Shown here piece after piece: positions 58,420-64,000 of a stretch of 64,000 nt of DNA. The first letter of the stretch is position 1. Each line of letters starts with the position of its first letter. The notes beneath the pieces were generated by a model, which saw nothing but the letters and a program-made list of their open reading frames with translations, had not been told where the DNA came from and searched no databases. Location of the stretch: positions 2,975,001 to 3,039,000 of the forward strand of contig NZ_CP047897.1 in the NCBI RefSeq assembly GCF_009913235.1, written 5' to 3'. Source of the DNA: Nibribacter ruber (lineage in GTDB: Bacteria > Bacteroidota > Bacteroidia > Cytophagales > Hymenobacteraceae). Position numbers and translations under genes: made by a program.

Positions 58420-59307
58420 TTATAGTCCGAAGCTCTTGTTTCCCCCGAATGCGGCGTTCTGTGCACTACGCGTCACCTGGATGTTCAGCATGGAGAAGGA
58501 CATCTTCAAGGCGCTGGCCAGAGAGGCTTTGGTGTAAATGTTGGTAAGGTCAATGCCTAAGTGCACAATGGTCTGGGCAATTTCTGCTCTAATACCGCTA
58601 ATGATACACTCGGCACCCATTAAGCGGGCGGCGCTCACGGTTTTAATCAAATGCTGGGCTACCAGTGAATCTACGGTAGGTACGCCAGAAATATCTAAGA
58701 TGGCAATGCGGCTGCCGGTGGCAACAATCTCCTCCAGCAAAGCTTCCATCACCACCTGGGTGCGGGCACTGTCCAGGGTGCCAATGATTGGCAGGGCCAG
58801 AATGCCTTCCCATACGCGTATTACCGGCGTAGAGATCTCGTTCATCTCATTGGTCTGGCGCAGGATCACTTCTTCACGGCCCTTGATGTAGGTTTCCATG
58901 GTGACTATGCTCAGGCTGTCCATGATCTTGTTCATGGAGATGATTTCCTTGTACAAGGTGGCAGGTTCCTTCGCTAGAAAATCTACTAGCGCGTTGCTTA
59001 AAATCTCTTTCAGGCTAAGGATGTAGGCGCTGGTCTCCCGCGGAGAGAATCCTTGACGGGCACGTGAAATAGAAATCTCGTTGATCAGGTCTTGCGTGGT
59101 CTCATATTCGCTAGACTCTATGTCTTCAGCAGTAGAACTGGCAAAGGCCTTGAGCAGCGTAGTGAGTAGCTCATCTGACTGCTGCTGTAATTCTGCCACG
59201 CTCATAAGGTCATCTCTCAAAGAAGCATCTTTGATTTGACTGCCCATCCAGGCTTCTAACAGTTGCTTTTTCTTGCCCTTCAGAAAGGTGGCGGTTTCTT
59301 TGTTCAT
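58420..59307 (-). CDS. rsbR: RsbR-like stressosome sensor protein
   Basis: 295 residues from the ATG at 59307 (upstream frame to 59502 includes a repeat and is not used). The N-terminal helical sensor part (about 1-165, with SRARQGFSPRETSAYILSLKEIL as in RsbRD_N) is followed by a helix and a C-terminal STAS domain (about 170-285: TPVIRVWEGILALPIIGTLDS, LDISGVPTVDSLVAQHL, GIRAEIAQTIVHLGIDL). The conserved Thr/Ser (PTVDS) can be phosphorylated. First gene of a five-gene minus-strand operon rsbR, rsbS, rsbT, phosphatase, kinase. Confidence 0.93.
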   Translation of the reverse strand: MNKETATFLKGKKKQLLEAWMGSQIKDASLRDDLMSVAELQQQSDELLTTLLKAFASSTAEDIESSEYETTQDLINEISISRARQGFSPRETSAYILSLKEILSNALVDFLAKEPATLYKEIISMNKIMDSLSIVTMETYIKGREEVILRQTNEMNEISTPVIRVWEGILALPIIGTLDSARTQVVMEALLEEIVATGSRIAILDISGVPTVDSLVAQHLIKTVSAARLMGAECIISGIRAEIAQTIVHLGIDLTNIYTKASLASALKMSFSMLNIQVTRSAQNAAFGGNKSFGL

Positions 59308-59340
59308 ATGGAGGTTGCTGAGAATGCTGGTTTGATTTTT

Positions 59341-59378
59341 CGTTTTTAGCCTCTTTTTCTGGAAACAGCAAGAAACCG
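59341..59378. repeat. Palindromic intergenic repeat, copy 22
   Basis: CGTTTTTAGCCTC and the right arm AACAGCAAGAAACC; the right half is decayed. It sits just upstream of rsbR. Confidence 0.65.
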
Positions 59379-59478
59379 TCGCCAGTAGAGGTAATGTAAA
59401 AGTAAGAAGTTCCTTGGAAAGTTTTGGTGTGTCCTCAATGTTTACCAAATGTTTACACTGGCCAGCCTCCTTAAACGC

Positions 59479-59513
59479 AAAACTCCTCTTCGGTTTGCCC
59501 AAAGAGGAGTTTT
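59479..59513 (-). terminator. Terminator hairpin after the ABC permease gene
   Basis: AAAACTCCTCTT (59479-59490) pairs with AAGAGGAGTTTT (59502-59513), a 12-base perfect stem. It closes the minus-strand export operon that ends at 59,535. Confidence 0.75.
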
Positions 59514-59534
59514 TATAAAATGCGGAACCAGTTC

Positions 59535-61946
59535 TTATTCAGTTTTTAACGCCCGCACAGGGTTGGCCAGCGCCGCCCGCAGCGCCTGCACGCTCACCGT
59601 GGCCAGGGCAATCAACAACGTAAGCGCCCCAGCCGCCAAGAACACCCAGTAACTGATGTCTATGCGGTAGGTAAAGTCCTGCAGCCATTTCTCCATGAAG
59701 TAGTAAGAAACCGGCGCGGCAATCACAAAGGCCACCAGCACCAGCTTGGTAAAGTCTTTGGAGAACAAACCCACAATGCTGGCAGACGAGGCGCCCAGCA
59801 CTTTGCGCACGCCCACCTCTTTGGTACGCTGCGTCACCATGAAAGACACCAGACCATACAAGCCCAGGCAGCCAATGAGAATGGCAATAACAGAAAAAAC
59901 TTTGAACAGGTAGGACTGGCGCGCCTCCTCCTCATAGAAACGGGCAATGGCGTCATCTAAGAACTCATAGTCAAACACATCGTCTGGATAGGCGCTAGAC
60001 CATACCTGCTTAAGGTGGGCCAGCGCGGCCTTGCTGTCTTTGGCCTCAATCTTGGCGTTCACAAAAAAGTAGAACTGGCTGAACGTGCTCATGACCACCG
60101 GCGAAATCTCCTCGCGCAGAGACCTCAAGTGGAAGTCTTTGATGACGCCCACAATACGGCCCTGCGTCTGGCCGCCGTTGATCTGCAGCTGCTTGCCAAT
60201 GGCGTTCTGCGGATTGGTTTCGCCTACTCTTTTCAAGAATGTTTCATTGACCAGGAACTCGCGCATGGTGTCGTTTTTTTCATACATGCGGCCGGCAATC
60301 AACGGAATGTCAAAGGTCTTGAGGTAGTGCTCATCGGCTAGTTTCATGTTCACGTCAAAATTGCACGGAACAGAGAAATCATCATACCGCAGGGACATGT
60401 TCATGTCTATGTTGGCAGAAGGCGGCGCCAGGGCGAAGGACGTAGACTTGATGGCCGGGTGGGCTTCTAACTGCGCGCGCAGGGCCATTAAATCCTTGGC
60501 TTTCCCCGAGGGGAGGGGCATGGTCACAATGGCGTCTTTGTCAAAGCCCAGCTCGGCAGACCTGAAATACTCCATCTGGTTGTGCACAATGATGGTGCAG
60601 ATAATCAAAATCTGACAGATGGTGAACTGCAGCACCACCAGCACCTGGCGCAGAGAAAGACCGGCCGTGCGCGCCGTGGCTACCTTACTTTTGAGCGCAG
60701 AGATAGGTTTAAAGCCAGACAGCACCAGGGCAGGATAGAACCCGGCAAAGAATGTTACGGCCACCAGCGTCACTGCCAGGAACAGCAGCACATCCGGGCT
60801 CTTGAGGAGATAAAGCTGTATCTGTATTTCCAGCAGCTTGTTCAAATAGGGGAGAAGCAGCTCTGCCAGTACCACAGAAACGAAAATGGCCAGCAAGGTG
60901 ATGAGGCCGGTCTCACCCAAAAACTGCGTCATCAATTGCGTTCTGCTGGCCCCCAGTACTTTGCGCATGCCCACTTCTTTGGCCCGCCGCAGTGCTTGCG
61001 CCGTGGCCAGGTTCACGAAGTTGATGGAAGCCACCAAGACCAGAAACAGACCAATCAGGCTCAGTCCCCAGAGCGTGGTCTTGCTCACCGTGCGCCCCGA
61101 AAAGTTGCCATACCGTTCATCAAAATGAAGCTCAGACAGCGGCTTGAAGACATATCGCTCCTGCTCGCCGGGTTGCTGCGGCCTGAATTTGGAAACCACG
61201 GCATTCAAACGATCTTCGGCCTGTTTAAGCGATGCCCCCTCTGGCACGGCAAAAAATACCTGTTGGTTGCTGTTGGTGCTGTTCCAGGAGTCGTTCATGA
61301 AAGCATTAACCTTCTTGGAAGACTCATAGTCTATGAGCATGAGGTAGGGCAGGTCTGTAGTGGCCGGAGCATCTGGAATTACGCCCGTCACCTTCAGGTT
61401 GAGAAGGTTGTTCATGCGCAGTACCTGTCCCACCGGGTTCTGGCCCGGAAAGTACTTGTCTGCGATGGTCTTGGTAAGCAAAACCGTGTTCAACTCCTTA
61501 AGGGCCGCTTTTCCGTCAACCCCATTGGTCTCTATGTCAAACAATTCAAAGAAAGTGGGCTCTACAAACAGCACTTGCTTGTCTTCCCTGAATTTCTGGA
61601 TGGCGCCTTTCCCGTTTGAGGGGGTGATGGCAAAGGTGCCTCCTTCCTCATTGTACACATGGGTGGCGGGCTTGAGCTCCGGCAGGGTGGTTTTGAACGT
61701 GGCCAGCATAGGATACGGTGTCCCTGACGTGTAGGTAGGTCCCGTCTGGCTCATCTTGTCCACGGCAATGCGGTAGGTGCGGTCTGCCTTGCTGTGGTGG
61801 GCGTCAAAGCTGAGCTCATAGCGCACCACCAGAAAGATGAGAAGACTGCAAGTAATGCCCAGCGCCAGTCCAATCACATTGAGCATAGTATACCCAAGGT
61901 GCCGGCGCAACGTGCGCACCGCCACTAAAATGTAGTTTTTTAACAT
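59535..61946 (-). CDS. ABC transporter permease, MacB/FtsX family
   Basis: 803 residues with the double FtsX layout: N-terminal helix (about 20-40), a periplasmic MacB_PCD domain (about 45-260), three helices in the 285-410 area (with RAKEVGMRKVLGASRTQL), a second helix at about 425, a second periplasmic domain, and the last three helices with RTKEVGVRKVLGASSASIVGLF. The pair of 'KEVGxRKVLGAS' motifs marks this as the duplicated MacB-like permease typical of Bacteroidota. It works with the ATPase at 61,959 and the HlyD-like adaptor at 63,042. Substrate unknown. Confidence 0.93.
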   Translation of the reverse strand: MLKNYILVAVRTLRRHLGYTMLNVIGLALGITCSLLIFLVVRYELSFDAHHSKADRTYRIAVDKMSQTGPTYTSGTPYPMLATFKTTLPELKPATHVYNEEGGTFAITPSNGKGAIQKFREDKQVLFVEPTFFELFDIETNGVDGKAALKELNTVLLTKTIADKYFPGQNPVGQVLRMNNLLNLKVTGVIPDAPATTDLPYLMLIDYESSKKVNAFMNDSWNSTNSNQQVFFAVPEGASLKQAEDRLNAVVSKFRPQQPGEQERYVFKPLSELHFDERYGNFSGRTVSKTTLWGLSLIGLFLVLVASINFVNLATAQALRRAKEVGMRKVLGASRTQLMTQFLGETGLITLLAIFVSVVLAELLLPYLNKLLEIQIQLYLLKSPDVLLFLAVTLVAVTFFAGFYPALVLSGFKPISALKSKVATARTAGLSLRQVLVVLQFTICQILIICTIIVHNQMEYFRSAELGFDKDAIVTMPLPSGKAKDLMALRAQLEAHPAIKSTSFALAPPSANIDMNMSLRYDDFSVPCNFDVNMKLADEHYLKTFDIPLIAGRMYEKNDTMREFLVNETFLKRVGETNPQNAIGKQLQINGGQTQGRIVGVIKDFHLRSLREEISPVVMSTFSQFYFFVNAKIEAKDSKAALAHLKQVWSSAYPDDVFDYEFLDDAIARFYEEEARQSYLFKVFSVIAILIGCLGLYGLVSFMVTQRTKEVGVRKVLGASSASIVGLFSKDFTKLVLVAFVIAAPVSYYFMEKWLQDFTYRIDISYWVFLAAGALTLLIALATVSVQALRAALANPVRALKTE

Positions 61947-61958
61947 GTCTAGGTAGGT

Positions 61959-62648
61959 TTAGAGAATAGCCAGTTCCTTTACATTCTCAGAGATGATTTG
62001 TCCGTCAAACAGGTTCACAATGCGGTGGGCAAAGTCGGCGTCTGACGGGGAGTGAGTCACCATGACAATAGTAGTGCCTTGCTCGTTCAACCCGCTCAGA
62101 AGTTGCATCACTTCCTGCCCGTGCGCCGAGTCCAGGTTACCCGTAGGCTCATCCGCTAGCAACAGTTCTGGTTTAGAAATCACGGCGCGGGCAATGGCCA
62201 CCCGCTGTTGCTGACCACCCGATAGTTGTTGCGGGAAGTGGTTGCGGCGGTGGGCAATCTGCATTTGCTCTAAGGCCTGCTCCACACGCTGTTTGCGCTC
62301 TGCGTTGCCAATCTTAAGGTAGATTAAAGGCAGTTCCACGTTTTCATAGACCGTTAACTCGTCAATCAGGTTGAAGCTCTGGAACACAAACCCGATGTGC
62401 TTTTTGCGCAGGTTGGCTCGCTGGCGCTCATTGCACTTGGAGATTTCCTGGTCCAGGAAAAAGAACTCGCCACTGCTGGGGTTATCCAACAAGCCAATGA
62501 TGTTCAACAAAGTGGACTTCCCACAGCCCGAAGGCCCCATGATGGCTACAAACTCGCCCTTGCGCACATGTAGGTTCACATTGACCAGCGCCGTGGTTTC
62601 TACTTCATCTGTGGTGTATTTTTTCTGAAGGTTTACAGTTCTTAACAT
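61959..62648 (-). CDS. ABC transporter ATP-binding protein (LolD/MacB-ATPase type)
   Basis: 229 residues. Walker A GPSGCGKST (38-46), Q-loop FQSFNL, signature LSGGQQQR, Walker B LLLADEPTGNLDS, and H-loop VTHS. The DEPTGNLDS form is typical of LolD/MacB-type ATPases that power FtsX-like permeases. The gene lies 12 bases before its permease. The ATG at 62648 is chosen; 24 upstream residues in the open frame have no ABC-domain character. Confidence 0.95.
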   Translation of the reverse strand: MLRTVNLQKKYTTDEVETTALVNVNLHVRKGEFVAIMGPSGCGKSTLLNIIGLLDNPSSGEFFFLDQEISKCNERQRANLRKKHIGFVFQSFNLIDELTVYENVELPLIYLKIGNAERKQRVEQALEQMQIAHRRNHFPQQLSGGQQQRVAIARAVISKPELLLADEPTGNLDSAHGQEVMQLLSGLNEQGTTIVMVTHSPSDADFAHRIVNLFDGQIISENVKELAIL

Positions 62649-63000
62649 AGCTCTATTCTTGATTGCTAATTGTTGATTGCTAGTTGTTTTTGGTAGCGCG
62701 TATCGTGTATTAAGTAGCACGATTCAATTTGTCTCTTCTTCGTCCCCCTTTGAAGGGGGGATGATTTCTTTATCTGATGATTCTCCCCTTGAGGATTACC
62801 CAAACGCGAGTTTGAGGTAGCGGGCATAGCCTAGGAGAGGGGTGTTTACATTCCAAACATACTCTCCAACGATTACACCCCTAAAGTCCCCTCAAGGGGA
62901 CAATCACTTACTTTGTCATCCCGTGCCTTCAAAGGGGACGAAATGCGTGAACAATTTCTAATTCTTAATTTCTAATTTTTAATTGAAGCTGAAGTAATAC
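62649..63000. repeat. Repeat-rich gap (CCCCTTGAGGGG-type elements)
   Basis: The stretch holds a small hairpin CCCCCTTTGAAGGGGGG (62743-62759), a TCTCCCCTTGAGG...GAGAGGGGTGTTTACA element (62781-62851, related to 46,611-46,644), and a partly inverted counterpart ATTACACCCCTAAAGTCCCC...AAGGGGAC (62871-62902). No gene. Confidence 0.6.
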
Positions 63001-63039
63001 CGTTTTTAGCCTGTTTTCCAGAAAGTAGGCCAAAAACGG
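63001..63039. repeat. Palindromic intergenic repeat, copy 23
   Basis: CGTTTTTAGCCTG and GTAGGCCAAAAACG arms, centre TTTTCCAGAAA. It lies directly after the HlyD-like gene stop (63,042 on the minus strand). Confidence 0.85.
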
Positions 63040-63041
63040 TT

Positions 63042-64000
63042 TTACTTCAGCTCCAGTCTATCTGTATTATTGTAAGCGTCATAAGAAGAAATCACTACTT
63101 GCTCGCCGGGTTTCAGGCCGTCCAACACCTCATAGTATTCTGGGTTCTGGCGTCCTAGCCTGATGTCGCGTTTGGTCGCAAACTTGCCCGATTCATCTAG
63201 CACGTACACCCAGGAGCCACCAGTGCTCTGGTAAAAACCGCCTCTGGAAAGTAGCACTGCCGGAGCTGGGTCTGACAGCTGTAAGCGTATCTGCAATGTC
63301 TGTCCACGTCTGATACCTTCGGGCACCTTACCGATGAACTTCATGTCCACGGGGAATTTTCCGTTGGTCACTTCTGAGTACACCAGGGAAATCTCCAATG
63401 GGTAGCTCTGGCCGTTGTAGGTGAACTCCCCGCGCTGTCCGGCAAACACCCGGCTCACATAATGTTGGTCTAGTTCTGCCTTCACCTTGAAACCGCTCAA
63501 GTCATCTATCTGCCCAATGATTTGACCTGCCTGCACCGGCGTTCCAAGTTCCACTTGAATAGAAGATAATTGTCCCGAGATGGGTGCTTTGATGTACAAA
63601 TTCTTCAGGTTGTCCTCCATCATTCTCAGGTTGCGGCTGGTGCGGGCGATGGTGGTTTCCAGTTGCGCTATCTGCTGACGGGCGTTGTTCTCCTCAAACT
63701 TCTGTGACTCCTTTTCAATCTGAAACTCGGCTTTGAGGCGCTCATAGTCCCGCTTGTAGTTGAAGAACTCCTGCTGAGAAACGGCTTTGGCCTCATACAA
63801 AGAGATGTTGCGTTGGTATAGGTCTTTGGAGGCATCTAATTGAGCGCCTAACGTGGCCAGTCTCCTGCGCAGGTTGAATTTATTTTGCTGTAAGCTCAGT
63901 TTAGAATTCTGGAGGTTGTTGATAAGATCGTTCATGAGCGTCTCTTGGTTCATGAAGTCTAATACCAGACGGTTGTTGTTGAGCTTCAGGATGGGGTCTC
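63042..64000 (-). CDS. HlyD/MacA-like periplasmic adaptor, C-terminal part (cut by window end)
   Basis: The frame is open to the window edge; the visible 319 residues are the C-terminal part. It starts inside the lipoyl half (DPILKLNNNRLVLDF), continues with a long helical hairpin (about 20-145, LQQNKFNLRRRLATLG...), the second lipoyl half (LYIKAPISGQLSSIQVELGTPVQAGQIIGQI), a barrel domain and the final membrane-proximal domain (PGEQVVISSYDAY). A membrane-fusion adaptor that would join the FtsX permease and its ATPase to an outer-membrane channel. An internal ATG at 63953 is not a start. Confidence 0.9.
   Translation of the reverse strand, partial: DPILKLNNNRLVLDFMNQETLMNDLINNLQNSKLSLQQNKFNLRRRLATLGAQLDASKDLYQRNISLYEAKAVSQQEFFNYKRDYERLKAEFQIEKESQKFEENNARQQIAQLETTIARTSRNLRMMEDNLKNLYIKAPISGQLSSIQVELGTPVQAGQIIGQIDDLSGFKVKAELDQHYVSRVFAGQRGEFTYNGQSYPLEISLVYSEVTNGKFPVDMKFIGKVPEGIRRGQTLQIRLQLSDPAPAVLLSRGGFYQSTGGSWVYVLDESGKFATKRDIRLGRQNPEYYEVLDGLKPGEQVVISSYDAYNNTDRLELK

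Noticed and set aside
3559-63039. The palindromic repeat as an ordinary intrinsic terminator
   Set aside because: The T run is part of the 5' arm and pairs with the A run of the 3' arm, so no free T tail follows the stem. Several copies lie beside real terminators instead, and some lie upstream of genes.

Overview
This window comes from a member of the Bacteroidota, most likely Cytophagales/Hymenobacteraceae (Rufibacter, Nibribacter or Pontibacter relatives). Three things point there. The promoters follow the Bacteroidota pattern (TTG, about 20 bases, TAnnTTTG). The window holds families largely confined to that phylum (DUF4270 lipoprotein, DUF4293, DUF4476, a PorE-type TPR/propeller/OmpA lipoprotein). 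It also carries several classes of short intergenic repeats of the kind common in these genomes. The genus is inference.

Layout. 1-7.3 kb: pantothenate genes panC and panD with a flippase-like membrane protein, a heptose/ADP nucleotidyltransferase, a membrane zinc peptidase, an acyl-CoA dehydrogenase and an AraC-type regulator; a one-domain glycogen synthase and a DUF4270 lipoprotein run the other way. 7.3-14.9 kb: small housekeeping and unknown genes (GreA/Rnk-like factor, PcrB-type prenylglyceryl phosphate synthase behind a holin-like membrane protein, membrane J-domain/TPR protein, isoaspartyl peptidase, DAC-like protein). 14.9-33.8 kb: an AT-rich defence island. 34-55 kb: tRNA-Phe, an electron-transfer Fe-S pair, PorE-like lipoprotein, purM, thiolase, truA, an ABC exporter, a PhoD phosphatase and small proteins. 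55-59.3 kb: a stressosome-type signalling operon (RsbR, RsbS, RsbT, ATPase-SpoIIE phosphatase, histidine kinase) next to a response regulator. 59.5-64 kb: a MacA/LolD/FtsX-type export operon, cut by the window end.

The island has three modules. Module A (14,890-24,801) has six mostly overlapping genes: Vsr nicking enzyme, C5-cytosine methylase, MORC/MutL-like GHKL ATPase, Z1 helicase-like ATPase, PD-(D/E)XK protein and AIPR protein. It matches the predicted MORC-type restriction-modification systems and the Mza defence system. Module B (24,939-29,380) is the best candidate for something undescribed: a kinase carrying both a MORC/HSP90-like ATPase and a histidine-kinase core, a receiver-like partner with overlapping start/stop, and a DUF3883 nuclease-like protein. 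Module C (29,493-33,764, opposite strand) is one 1,423-residue protein joining a sacsin/NO VEIN-type ATPase to a DUF3883 domain. No integrase, transposase or flanking repeat was found.

The flanks, but not the island, are dotted with at least 23 copies of a 37-39 base palindrome (arms CGTTTTTGGCCTG and CAGGCCAAAAACG). Its arms change in a compensating way, so the hairpin seems to be what is conserved. Its complete absence from about 19 kb of island fits late acquisition of the island.
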